Positions 54,433-63,575 of a stretch of 64,000 nt of DNA are shown here, in pieces. A program made the translations under genes and the position numbers. The stretch comes from Chryseobacterium flavum (GTDB lineage: Bacteria > Bacteroidota > Bacteroidia > Flavobacteriales > Weeksellaceae), in NCBI RefSeq assembly GCF_003385595.1, contig NZ_QNUE01000001.1, positions 310,001-374,000 of the forward strand, in the 5' to 3' direction. Under the pieces are notes generated by a model. That model did no database searches. It had not been told where the DNA came from and saw only the letters and a list, made by a program, of their open reading frames with translations. Numbering within the stretch: the stretch's first letter is position 1; each line of letters begins with the position of its first letter.

Positions 54433-55197
54433 TTAAAACTTCGCTGAAATAAATGTTCTTTTAAACGGGTAAAAGACCGGTGATTCAGGAAAGATGTTTT
54501 GTAATTCGCTTTTATACTCTTTTTTAAATTGTTCTTTTATGTCATCCGGAAGCCTTTCAACATACGGAATCATTGCTGTTCCTGAAGCCCATGCAAATAC
54601 TGCATCAGCATTTTCCAGGACATGGGGAAATACTTTTTCATAAACGGTAATTTCTTTCCCTTTATTATCAAATAATATTCCGGCATATTCTTCAATGGTC
54701 AGAACAGTATATTTTCTTTCCCAGGAGTTGTATGCTGTTTTATAAGGTTCTCTTCCTGCAATTTCTCTCAGCAATTTATGTACCACATATTCATGGTTGG
54801 AAGGAATCTGTACTGCTAATTGTCCTCCGTTTTTTATCTTGCTGATCATCCTTGGAAAAAGTTCCTTATGGTTTTCACACCACTGGATAGCTGCATTAGA
54901 AATAATCAGATCATAAGTATCGGAAAAATGGAGCTGTTCTTCAATACTCCTCTTCTCAAAAGTCAGCCTGCTTGTCTTAAAATGGGCCGCTTTTTTCAAC
55001 ATTTCTTCAGAAGAATCTATTCCTAAAACTTTTGAATCTTCTAGATAATCCAAAAGTTTAGAAGTAAGCTCACCCGTTCCGCATCCTAAATCAATAACCG
55101 ATAACCCGGATTTTGATTCCACCAGTCCTAATAATTCAAAGAAAGGAGCTGAACGCTCTTCTTTAAACTGATCATATAGTTCGGGGTTCCAAGGCAT
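54433..55197 (-). CDS. Class I SAM methyltransferase, trans-aconitate methyltransferase-like
   Basis: 254 aa; SAM motif I is VIDLGCGTGELTSKLL (about residue 34), followed by GIDSSEEML (motif II) and IISNAAIQWCENHKELF (motif IV), which is characteristic of Tam-like enzymes. The C-terminal part with YKSELQNIFPESPVFYPFKR is also Tam-like. Whether the substrate is trans-aconitate is uncertain, given the sugar-nucleotide neighbours. 12 bases downstream of galE and 11 upstream of the cytidylyltransferase. Confidence 0.8.
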   Translation of the reverse strand: MPWNPELYDQFKEERSAPFFELLGLVESKSGLSVIDLGCGTGELTSKLLDYLEDSKVLGIDSSEEMLKKAAHFKTSRLTFEKRSIEEQLHFSDTYDLIISNAAIQWCENHKELFPRMISKIKNGGQLAVQIPSNHEYVVHKLLREIAGREPYKTAYNSWERKYTVLTIEEYAGILFDNKGKEITVYEKVFPHVLENADAVFAWASGTAMIPYVERLPDDIKEQFKKEYKSELQNIFPESPVFYPFKRTFISAKF

Positions 55198-55208
55198 AAT
55201 ATATTAAG

Positions 55209-56231
55209 TTAAATATTTCTGGAATTCAGGTATTCCTGCCATTCCCAGGTTGTTCTCAAAGCTTCTTCCAATGATGTTTCAGATTTCCATCCTAATTCTC
55301 TTTCAGCTTTTCCCGGATCTGCGTAGGCAATGGTAATATCCCCTTCTCTTCTGGCGCAGATCTGATACGGAACCTCTACATCATTAGCCCGCTCAAAAGC
55401 ATTAACGACCTCCAATACGGATGATCCTTTTCCTGTTCCCAGGTTATATACATCTATTACAGCTTCTTCAGACGAATCCCCGATCAGTTTTTTTAAAGCT
55501 GAAACATGGGCTTTTGCCAGATCAACCACATAAATATAGTCTCGTACCGCTGTACCATCTTCTGTTGGATAATCATCCCCCCATATATTTAATTTTTCAC
55601 GGATTCCCGCTGCAGTCTGCGTTACATAAGGGACCAGATTATTGGGAACTCCGAGAGGTAATTCCCCTATTTTTGCAGAAGGATGTGCACCAATGGGATT
55701 AAAATACCTTAATAATGATATTTTCCGGTGATATGCCTCAGCAAAATCAATCAGGATCTGTTCTCCCATTTGTTTTGTTTTACCATATACACTTTCGGGT
55801 GTTTTTAGTGGGGTATTTTCATTAATCGGCATCGTATCAGCCTGTCCGTATACTGTACAGGATGAACTGAAAATAAAATTTGATATTCCTCTCTCTTTAA
55901 ATTCCTGAAGAATATTAATCAGAGAAAACAGATTATTTTCATAATAGTCTACTGGCTTTATCTGGCTCTCTCCTACTGCTTTAGAGGCCGCAAAATTAAT
56001 ACATCCCCCTATCTGATGTGCTTCAAAAACCTGATGAAGCAGTTCTTTTCGTTTTAAATCAAAAGGATAAAAAACAGGCTTTATACCAGTAATTTCCTCA
56101 ATATTATTTAAAATAAATTTTTCTGAATTAGACAGATCGTCTACAATAACAACTTCAAAGTCATTATTAAGTAATTCTACTACGGTATGGGAACCTATAT
56201 ATCCAAGTCCTCCTGTAACAAGTATTGTCAT
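55209..56231 (-). CDS. galE: UDP-glucose 4-epimerase
   Basis: NAD-dependent interconversion of UDP-glucose and UDP-galactose. 340 aa with the Rossmann motif GGLGYIGSHTVVEL (residues 7-20), SSSCTVYG, the catalytic YGKTK (Tyr about 149) and DGTAVRDYIYVVDLA late. Typical GalE length. Likely first gene of a surface-sugar unit with the methyltransferase and cytidylyltransferase. Confidence 0.95.
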   Translation of the reverse strand: MTILVTGGLGYIGSHTVVELLNNDFEVVIVDDLSNSEKFILNNIEEITGIKPVFYPFDLKRKELLHQVFEAHQIGGCINFAASKAVGESQIKPVDYYENNLFSLINILQEFKERGISNFIFSSSCTVYGQADTMPINENTPLKTPESVYGKTKQMGEQILIDFAEAYHRKISLLRYFNPIGAHPSAKIGELPLGVPNNLVPYVTQTAAGIREKLNIWGDDYPTEDGTAVRDYIYVVDLAKAHVSALKKLIGDSSEEAVIDVYNLGTGKGSSVLEVVNAFERANDVEVPYQICARREGDITIAYADPGKAERELGWKSETSLEEALRTTWEWQEYLNSRNI

Positions 56232-56286
56232 TTTATTTTTTTAATCTTCGTTTTTTTCCTATGCTTCCTATTTCGTTAAATCCTTC

Positions 56287-56625
56287 TTATTTTTTCACCT
56301 CAAACACATTTACAATCAGAAGACACAATATGAGTATAAATAAAAATTTAAAAGTAAACGCTCCAAAACATAATGTCCGTTTAAAAAATCCAAACAATAA
56401 AGGATAGCCAAAATTAATTATGGATAGTAATAAACTGAGATTTAGAAACAATTTAGCTTTATCATATTTTTCAATCAGATTGACAAATGCCAATGCATTA
56501 AGGACTAAGCAAATAACAATAAAAATGTTTTTAAATAAGCTAAAGTCATTAAATATTTCAAGGATCCAAAATGCTGATATTATAAAAAGTAATAAGCTGG
56601 TTATTACGCTAAGTAGTATACCAGC
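56287..56625 (-). pseudogene. Membrane-protein ORF without a usable start
   Basis: A frame open from 56625 to a stop at 56287 (112 residues) has four hydrophobic segments: ILLSVITSLLLFIISAFWIL, then a KNIFIVICLVLNALAF, LFLNLSLLLSIINFGY and FKFLFILILCLLIV. It has no ATG. A TAA lies just before residue 1, and the expected start (GTG followed by nine A, 56644-56633, overlapping the aminotransferase stop) is in another frame. A single indel near the A9 run or at 56620-56630 would restore it. Either a frameshifted gene or a sequence error; function unknown. Confidence 0.4.
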
Positions 56626-56643
56626 TTATAAATTTTTTTTTCA

Positions 56644-57768
56644 CTACCCCATAAACTCAAGCACAGCATCTGTAATATACTTCAGCTGCTCTTCATCTAA
56701 TTCCGTATGCATCGGAAGTGAAATAACCTGATCTAGAAGTTTATCCGTATTTACAAAATCAGCATCGTTACTTTCCTGATAATAAGCTTTTTGCTTTCTC
56801 AATGCTACAGGATAATAAATCATTGCCGGAATATCTTTTTCGGCAAGAAATTTCTGAAGCTCATTACGTTTTCCGTTCAGAACCCTTAAAGTATACTGAT
56901 GGAAAACATGCGTAGAGTTTTCAGATCTTTTAGGAGTAAGAATATTGGCATGTCCTGCAAATGCTTCATCATAATAGTCAGCAGCTTTTCTTCTTGCCTC
57001 ATTATACGAATCCAGATGTGGAAGCTTTTTTCTTAAAACGGCAGCCTGAATACTATCTAAACGTGAATTAACCCCCACTTCATCATGATAATATCTTTCA
57101 TACATCCCATGATTTACGATTCCTCTTAAGCGGTGTGCCAGCTCATCATTATTTGTAAAAATAGCACCTCCGTCTCCATAGCATCCTAAATTCTTTGACG
57201 GGAAGAAAGAAGTGGTTCCTACAGTAGCCATTGTTCCTGCATACTTTACAGTACCATCAGAAAATGTATACTCTGCTCCGATAGCCTGTGCATTGTCTTC
57301 AATAACATACAGATTATGTTCTTCAGCTATTTTTAAAATTTCTTCCATATTTGCACATTGTCCAAATAAATGCACAGGAATAATTGCCTTTGTTCTGGGA
57401 GTAATTGCTTTCTTTAATTCTTCAGTTGAAATCGTAAATGTATCATAATCAACATCTACTAAGACAGATTTCAGCTTAAGTAAATGAATAACTTCTACTG
57501 TTGCTGCAAAAGTAAAATCCGCAGTGATGACCTCATCGCCTTCTTTCAGATCCAGGGCCATTAAAGCAATCTGTAATGCATCTGTTCCGTTCGCACACGG
57601 AATCACATGTTTTACATCTAAATAAGACTCCAATTCATTCTGGAAAGACTTTACTTCAGGACCATTGATAAAAGCCGCAGAATCCATTACATTTAAAACT
57701 GCATTATCTACATCATTCTTTATTTTGTAATACTGACTTTGCAAGTCAACCATCTGAATTTTTTTCAT
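56644..57768 (-). CDS. DegT/DnrJ/EryC1/StrS sugar aminotransferase
   Basis: PLP aminotransferase acting on nucleotide-linked keto-sugars. ATG 57768 (MKKIQMVDLQSQYYKIKNDV) matches the family start, giving 374 aa; the longer in-frame extension looks non-coding. PLP Lys lies in SFFPSKNLGCYGDGGA, with GCYGDGG and GMYERYYHDEVGVNSRLDSI nearby, and PCANGTDALQIALMALDL binds cofactor phosphate. It probably makes an amino sugar for lipopolysaccharide or capsule; galE lies downstream. Confidence 0.92.
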   Translation of the reverse strand: MKKIQMVDLQSQYYKIKNDVDNAVLNVMDSAAFINGPEVKSFQNELESYLDVKHVIPCANGTDALQIALMALDLKEGDEVITADFTFAATVEVIHLLKLKSVLVDVDYDTFTISTEELKKAITPRTKAIIPVHLFGQCANMEEILKIAEEHNLYVIEDNAQAIGAEYTFSDGTVKYAGTMATVGTTSFFPSKNLGCYGDGGAIFTNNDELAHRLRGIVNHGMYERYYHDEVGVNSRLDSIQAAVLRKKLPHLDSYNEARRKAADYYDEAFAGHANILTPKRSENSTHVFHQYTLRVLNGKRNELQKFLAEKDIPAMIYYPVALRKQKAYYQESNDADFVNTDKLLDQVISLPMHTELDEEQLKYITDAVLEFMG

Positions 57769-57855
57769 AAATAAATATTTCTGTAAAAATAAGGAATTTA
57801 AAATCCTATCAAAAATTTTATTGATTTTGTTTTTATCTTTATACAAATTAATACA

Positions 57856-59463
57856 ATGAAAAAAACTTTACTCTTTTGTTTTTTAACAGGTTCCTATATC
57901 ATATCTGCCCAAACACAGCTTGTTTTTGTATATTTCAATGGTAAACCCAATAAAGCTGCATTCTATGCCAATCCGTTGTCAGAACTTTCCCAGAAGTCAC
58001 TTAACAGGCGTACAGCATTAGGTATCCCATTAAACGACCAGGATGCTCCTGTTGAGTCCTCTTATCTTCAGAACCTTCAAAATATGGGATTTACTGTTGT
58101 TGATTATTCTAAATGGTTAAATGGTGCAGCAGTGAATGCTACTCCTGCACAAATAACGACCTTACAGGCCCAGCCGTTTGTAACGTCTGTCCAGAGTTTT
58201 GCAAGAAACAGCACCACAACATCACCGATAAAACCTGTAAATAAATGGAAAAATCATACAGATCCGACCAATAAACCTCTTACCTCCTTCAATTATGGAG
58301 AAGGTGCTGCACAAATAGACCAGGTAAATATAAGACCTCTTCATCTGGCAGGATATACCGGAACCGGCATTTCAATTGCGGTTATTGATACAGGGTTTCC
58401 ATTTGTCAATACAGGATCTGCATTCTCGAGATTATGGACCAATAATAAAATAAAAGCCGGCTATGACTTTGTCACCAAAAGCAGCAATATCTACAATTCG
58501 TCTTTAAGTGAACACGGTTCTGTAGTTCTGGGTGCAATCGGAGGTTATCTGGAAAATACCTTTGCAGGATCTGCGCCTGATGCTGATTTTTATCTTTACA
58601 GAAGTGAGAATGCTGCTGTAGAAATTCCGGAGGAGGAACTCTACTGGATTGAAGCTGCTGAAGAAGCAGACCGAAAGGGGGTAGAAATTATTACTTCTTC
58701 CCTGGGATATAATGTTTTTGATGATCCACAGTATAATTACAGCTATAGTGATATGAACGGAACAACGTCCTTCATTGCAAGAGCGGCGCAAATTGCTGCA
58801 GAAAAAGGAATTTTTGTTCTTGTGGCCGCAGGAAATTCAGGATCTGAACCATGGCACTATCTATTGACTCCGGCAGATAATGCCAAAGTATTTACAATCG
58901 GAGCAGTAGATATCTCAGGTAGCTCATCAGGTTTTTCTTCTTATGGTCCCAATGCCTCAGGAGTCATAAAACCAGACGGAAGCGCACAGGGTACTGCTAC
59001 TACCAGTGTGAACAATAACTCTACTCTTATTGTCAATGGTACATCCATTGCAACTCCGATTGCAGCAGGTGGAGTGGCATGTCTTATCCAGGCATTCCCG
59101 GGAATGGACAGAGAACAGATCAGAACAAAATTGAGGCAAACAGCATCATTATATCCTGGTCATACCGATCAGATGGGATATGGCATCCTTAATTTTGGCA
59201 GCTTGTACAATACTCTGAATATTTCCGAATCCATAAAAAAAGAAATCGTATCATTATACCCCAACCCCGCAAGAAAAATTCTGACTGTATCATCATCAGA
59301 CTCTGAAATAAAAGCATTGGAAGTGTATGATACCCTGGGGAGACTTATCAGGAAAAACAGTATGCAGGCTTCTATGAATGTAGAGGATTTCGCAAAAGGA
59401 ATTTATTATCTGAAAATCCGGTTTAAAGACAGAATCCTGTATGAAAAATTTATAAAAGAATAA
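57856..59463 (+). CDS. Secreted subtilisin-like (S8) protease with T9SS signal
   Basis: 535 aa with a signal peptide ending at SAQT. The catalytic triad is readable: Asp178 in AVIDTGFP, His220 in SEHGSVV and Ser397 in NGTSIATP, plus the oxyanion Asn327 in AAGNSG. A propeptide-like region covers about 21-125. The C-terminal 70 residues form a type A T9SS sorting domain (SLYPNPARKILTV, GIYYLKIRFKD), so it is exported through the outer membrane. Monocistronic, convergent with ppc. Confidence 0.93.
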   Translation: MKKTLLFCFLTGSYIISAQTQLVFVYFNGKPNKAAFYANPLSELSQKSLNRRTALGIPLNDQDAPVESSYLQNLQNMGFTVVDYSKWLNGAAVNATPAQITTLQAQPFVTSVQSFARNSTTTSPIKPVNKWKNHTDPTNKPLTSFNYGEGAAQIDQVNIRPLHLAGYTGTGISIAVIDTGFPFVNTGSAFSRLWTNNKIKAGYDFVTKSSNIYNSSLSEHGSVVLGAIGGYLENTFAGSAPDADFYLYRSENAAVEIPEEELYWIEAAEEADRKGVEIITSSLGYNVFDDPQYNYSYSDMNGTTSFIARAAQIAAEKGIFVLVAAGNSGSEPWHYLLTPADNAKVFTIGAVDISGSSSGFSSYGPNASGVIKPDGSAQGTATTSVNNNSTLIVNGTSIATPIAAGGVACLIQAFPGMDREQIRTKLRQTASLYPGHTDQMGYGILNFGSLYNTLNISESIKKEIVSLYPNPARKILTVSSSDSEIKALEVYDTLGRLIRKNSMQASMNVEDFAKGIYYLKIRFKDRILYEKFIKE

Positions 59464-59518
59464 AAAACTCCTTTACAGAGCAGATGGATTAATCCGTTGA
59501 TGGAGTGTGTTAAAGAAA

Positions 59519-59537
59519 AAACGGGCTAAGCCCGTTT
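59519..59537. terminator. Bidirectional terminator between the protease and ppc
   Basis: AAACGGGC-TAA-GCCCGTTT, an 8-bp stem flanked by an A run and T-rich DNA, between convergent genes. Confidence 0.85.
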
Positions 59538-59571
59538 CTGTTATATAAAAATTTGTATTTATACTATTGAA

Positions 59572-62106
59572 CTATGCCGAATTTCTACTCGCATTAATAT
59601 TTCCGAATAACGAACGTGTTACCAGCTTTCCGTAAGCTTCCAGATTCCCTTCTCTTTTCTGAATTTTCATTAAAGCATATTGCTGAATACTCAACAGGGG
59701 AAGTACAATTTTTTCACGGATTTTCACGGATTTTCTAGACAATGGATCTTCTTCCTGAAGCATTTTAAAACCGGTAAGTTCAAGCATGATTTCTTTGGAA
59801 AGCTTATACTCATCAAACAGTACGTTCCAGAATGCTCCGAATTTAGGGTTATTTTTGATATAATAAGTCAAAGGAAAATAAGATTTATTCATACTCATCA
59901 TTGAGTTCAATACTAAAGTCTTAAAGAAATCCGAACCTTTGTACAGCTCCCTTACCTCTTCAAACCTTCCCTCCTCTTTCATCTTTTGCATGGCATAGCC
60001 AAAACCAAAGAATCCCGGTACATTCTGTTTCAGCTGTGACCATGAACCCACAAACGGAATGGCCCTAAGGTCTTCAAATTTCAGTTCACTGCCATTTCCT
60101 CTTTTTGACGGGCGGCTTCCGATATTCGTTTTTCCATAATATTCAAGGGTACTCATTTCCTGCAGATATGGAACAAACATTGGATGCGCTTTCAGGTCGG
60201 AATATTTTCTGAAGCTAATATCTGCAAGTTCTATAATTAAGGCTCTTTCTTTTTCTGTGAGATCCTTTTTTGCGGTCTTGAATACATCATTTTCTACCCC
60301 TGCCGTTAAAAGCTGTTCAAAATTATATTTAGCCTGTTCTTTATTTCCAAAAATACTGGTAATAGTCTGTCCCTGAATTGTCAGTTCAATTTTATTATTG
60401 GCAATTGTTTTCCCCTGAGAAGCATAGAAATCATGCGTTTTTCCTCCGCCTCTTGCCGGAGGGCCTCCCCTTCCATCAAAGAATACTACTTTAATGTTAT
60501 TCTGCTCAGAAAGTTTGGTCAGTACTTCTTTTGCCTTATAGATTTCCCAGTTGGCTTTTAAATATCCTCCATCCTTGGTTCCGTCAGAAAACCCAAGCAT
60601 AATGGTCTGTTGATTTCCCCTTCTTTCCAGATGCTTTTTGTAAACCGGATTCTGATACAGTTCTTTCATGACATTCTCTGCATTGGCAAGGCCTTCCATG
60701 GTTTCAAAAAGCGGAACAATATCCATATTGATATTTTGATCCTTATATCCGCATATTTTAAAGAATGCATATACGTTCATCACATCTTTTACCGCATCAG
60801 AATTGGAGATAATATACCGGTTCATTCCTCTCAATCCATTCAGGTTCTGGATATCTTCTACTTGTAAAACCGTTAATAAAGTATCTTTTACGATGTCTTC
60901 AAAATCATCCGCATTTACTTTCTCTGAAACCTGAATAAGTGTATTGAACTTTTCTTCTGCATCAGCATCTTTATTCCCATAGAGTTTTGCAAAAACCTCA
61001 TCAATCACTTTCTGATGAATTCTGCTGTCCTGGCGGATATCCAGCGTTGCGAAATGAGTCCCGAAAATTTTCACCCGGTCTCTGAAGTTAACCAGGAGAT
61101 CCGAAAACAAAGAATTATGTTCCTTGATCAGTATTTTTTCTGCTTCATCCGTTCTTTTTAAAATATCTTCTGCTGTAATATTCTTTCCGTCAAAAATTGC
61201 GGCATACAGTTCTTCGCTTAACTGCGTCAAAATTTCTGAAACACCTCTGAAACTCAACCTTCTCCGCACAAATTTTAAATGACTGTAATAAGACTTCAGA
61301 ATGGCTGAATGAAGCTCTTCAGCTACTTTCTTAGTAACATCAGCCGTTACAAACGGGTTACCATCCCGGTCACCTCCCGGCCAGAATCCCAACTGAATAA
61401 TATCTTCATGCAGATGGAAATGTCCGTTTCCAAAGGTCTTCTTGATTTTTGTAAACAATTCCCCGATTGTATCATAATATACATACCTTAAATAGGAAAT
61501 AATACTCAGGGCCTCATCTATTGGTGTTGGTTTTTCTTTGTTGACAAAAGGAGTTTTACCCAACTGCTGCAAAAGCATATCGATCTGTGTTACGGAGTCA
61601 CTGGTAATAGCCCCTCTCAGATCCTGAATAATTCTCTGGACCGAACTTGGGTAGAACTGTGTGGGGTGTGCCGTAAATACAACTTTTACACTGAAATCTT
61701 TTAACTTCTCCCTTACTTTTTCAATCTTATGGTCCTGCAAAGAGCGTTCAAAAAGATTAGTCACCGTTCCATTGTCACTTTCGGAATGGAGATTGGGAAA
61801 CGCAGCATCTTCAATGCTGTCAAACAAAACCACCTGTCTTTCTATATATTGAATGATCTTGAACAGCAGTTCCAGTTTTTGCTCTTCAGTCTGGAGATCG
61901 GTATGATTCTTAAAAAATTCTTCGACGATATTTTCAGGAGTTTTTCCTGCTTCATAACCGGTTCTGCTTTCTTCATAAAGAAACGGAAGCAGCATTCCGA
62001 TATTTGTCATTTTATCATAAGGCAGGCTCATAAATAATGAATTATAGATCTGGAACTTATTTTCCACGATCTGCCTGAATTTTTCTGCGCGTTGGTCGTG
62101 TATCAT
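59572..62106 (-). CDS. ppc: Phosphoenolpyruvate carboxylase
   Basis: Carboxylates PEP to oxaloacetate, an anaplerotic step. 844 aa, within the bacterial range. Active-site text includes VFTAHPTQFYPSSVQR (catalytic His), FWPGGDRDGNPFVTADVT, GFSDGTKDGGYLKANW and the mobile-loop signature FFDGRGGPPARGGGKTHDFY. The C-terminal RNSA resembles the RNTG terminus of E. coli Ppc. A -7 box TACATTTG (62119-62112) is only 5 bases from the ATG, so the message may be leaderless. Confidence 0.95.
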   Translation of the reverse strand: MIHDQRAEKFRQIVENKFQIYNSLFMSLPYDKMTNIGMLLPFLYEESRTGYEAGKTPENIVEEFFKNHTDLQTEEQKLELLFKIIQYIERQVVLFDSIEDAAFPNLHSESDNGTVTNLFERSLQDHKIEKVREKLKDFSVKVVFTAHPTQFYPSSVQRIIQDLRGAITSDSVTQIDMLLQQLGKTPFVNKEKPTPIDEALSIISYLRYVYYDTIGELFTKIKKTFGNGHFHLHEDIIQLGFWPGGDRDGNPFVTADVTKKVAEELHSAILKSYYSHLKFVRRRLSFRGVSEILTQLSEELYAAIFDGKNITAEDILKRTDEAEKILIKEHNSLFSDLLVNFRDRVKIFGTHFATLDIRQDSRIHQKVIDEVFAKLYGNKDADAEEKFNTLIQVSEKVNADDFEDIVKDTLLTVLQVEDIQNLNGLRGMNRYIISNSDAVKDVMNVYAFFKICGYKDQNINMDIVPLFETMEGLANAENVMKELYQNPVYKKHLERRGNQQTIMLGFSDGTKDGGYLKANWEIYKAKEVLTKLSEQNNIKVVFFDGRGGPPARGGGKTHDFYASQGKTIANNKIELTIQGQTITSIFGNKEQAKYNFEQLLTAGVENDVFKTAKKDLTEKERALIIELADISFRKYSDLKAHPMFVPYLQEMSTLEYYGKTNIGSRPSKRGNGSELKFEDLRAIPFVGSWSQLKQNVPGFFGFGYAMQKMKEEGRFEEVRELYKGSDFFKTLVLNSMMSMNKSYFPLTYYIKNNPKFGAFWNVLFDEYKLSKEIMLELTGFKMLQEEDPLSRKSVKIREKIVLPLLSIQQYALMKIQKREGNLEAYGKLVTRSLFGNINASRNSA

Positions 62107-62111
62107 ACTAA

Positions 62112-62119
62112 CAAATGTA
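62112..62119 (-). promoter_or_regulatory. Candidate -7 box for ppc
   Basis: TACATTTG on the - strand, five bases from the start codon. TTTG elements upstream are at non-ideal spacing (9 or 26 bases). Confidence 0.4.
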
Positions 62120-62367
62120 AGCGATTTTCAAATTAGTTGGATTGACAAATGACAAAAAATTAAGTACAAAATGCAAAAAATTAATATTAAATTTCAGTAA
62201 AAGATAACACATTTCCCAATGACGGAAAAAATAGAAATATCATCGATGATTTAATTTACGAATCAGCTTATTCAAATTTAAAATTATACATCGTGATAAT
62301 ATTCAGATTTAATATAATTTTGATTACAAAACATTAATAATTAATTTTACTCTATACACCATCCCCA

Positions 62368-62772
62368 ATGAAAAAAATATTCATTTTCCTTCTCCTATCA
62401 CTTTTGTTCAACTCTTGTGAAAAAGATTGTTACAATGCGCCGTTACCTATCATTTTTGAGTTTGTAAATTCCAACAATGAAAATCTTATTGCCAACGGGA
62501 CCTTAACAAACTATTCCGTTCAGGATGAAAATAATGTAAGCATACAATTAACCAAAACATCCGACAACAAAGTTATTTTAGAAAATGTAGGGGCATATAA
62601 CGGAACAAAAAGCTATAAATTTTATTCTAATATTAAAAATTTTGATTTTTCAATTAAGTCATCGGAATTTAAAGGAGGCTGTGACGGTTATCAAATCAAT
62701 AAATTGACTTTTACAGGTATAAATATTGATGTAACTGATGAAAAAGGATACTATAAAATTGTATTGGAATAA
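62368..62772 (+). CDS. Hypothetical lipoprotein, 134 aa
   Basis: Lipobox FNSC (Cys17) follows a short hydrophobic signal (MKKIFIFLLLSLLF). The remainder is beta-rich, starting EKDCYNAPLPIIFEFVNSNN, with two Cys that could form a disulfide (Cys21 and the one in GGCDGYQ). No family recognised. 261 bases of AT-rich DNA (62107-62367) separate it from ppc; beyond the ppc -7 box I see nothing in that gap. Confidence 0.7.
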   Translation: MKKIFIFLLLSLLFNSCEKDCYNAPLPIIFEFVNSNNENLIANGTLTNYSVQDENNVSIQLTKTSDNKVILENVGAYNGTKSYKFYSNIKNFDFSIKSSEFKGGCDGYQINKLTFTGINIDVTDEKGYYKIVLE

Positions 62773-62788
62773 TACTTTCCTAAATTTG
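62759..62788 (+). promoter_or_regulatory. Promoter of the 201-aa exported-protein gene
   Basis: TTG at 62759-62761, a 19-base spacer and TAAATTTG at 62781-62788 fit the Bacteroidota consensus. It overlaps the end of the upstream lipoprotein gene and leaves about 14 bases before the ATG. Confidence 0.6.
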
Positions 62789-62807
62789 CAACGGAAACAT
62801 ATCGTCT

Positions 62808-63413
62808 ATGAAAGCAATCATCGCATTTTCCGTGATCTTCTCCAGTCTGCTTTACTGCCAGATCAAGGTTCCTGATGATTATAAAAAAATTCCTGATATC
62901 CTTGATACGACAGACTATCTTTATCCATTCATTGTTCCGGATAAAGACTATGCTTATTGGCGCGTTCTCAGCAATGATATGGATTATGAAAAAGCGGTGA
63001 TTTATGAAAGCCAGGCTCCCGACTTCATGACGATCAACGAACCTGTTCCTGAAAGAGGTTTTTTCCAGAGATGTATAGGCAATAATTGTTTTTCATATAT
63101 CCTGGCATGTAAAAATGACAGATCTGTTTATTTTTCCAACGAACAGCAGCTGAGAGATTTTATCGGAACAGTAGATAATCTTCCTGAAGCTATTTTACTG
63201 GCAAAAACTTATGGTTATTCAGTGGATACCAGCACCCTGTTTACAGGAGCCTACAAAATTGAAGAAAATCATATTCTGATGTATCTTATGCAATCTAAGG
63301 GATGTCCGGTTGTTAAAGAATCTTTTTGGGTGAAAATCAATAGAAAATCAGGAAAACTGGAAGCGAGAAAAAATGGCATCTATGCCAGGGATGAAAATTG
63401 TTCCCCGTTATAA
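62808..63413 (+). CDS. Hypothetical exported protein, 201 aa
   Basis: Signal peptide MKAIIAFSVIFSSLLYCQIK, so likely cleaved near Cys17-Gln18 (possible lipoprotein-like, but no true lipobox). The mature protein has four further Cys, in RCIGNNCFSYILAC and CPVVKESFWVKIN, suggesting disulfides in the periplasm. No family recognised. It has its own promoter and stands next to the small lipoprotein gene. Confidence 0.7.
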   Translation: MKAIIAFSVIFSSLLYCQIKVPDDYKKIPDILDTTDYLYPFIVPDKDYAYWRVLSNDMDYEKAVIYESQAPDFMTINEPVPERGFFQRCIGNNCFSYILACKNDRSVYFSNEQQLRDFIGTVDNLPEAILLAKTYGYSVDTSTLFTGAYKIEENHILMYLMQSKGCPVVKESFWVKINRKSGKLEARKNGIYARDENCSPL

Positions 63414-63575
63414 TATCCAAGGTGCATTAAGCTGCTTTTTATTCTTTATTTCTGACTTTGTAAAGCTAATTCTCCATAATAGCTTTCATTAAAATAAGCC
63501 ATAGTAATTTTAAAATTTTATTAACTTCGATTTCCCTTTTCATTCCGTACATTTGAAGTAAATAAATTTAGAACA

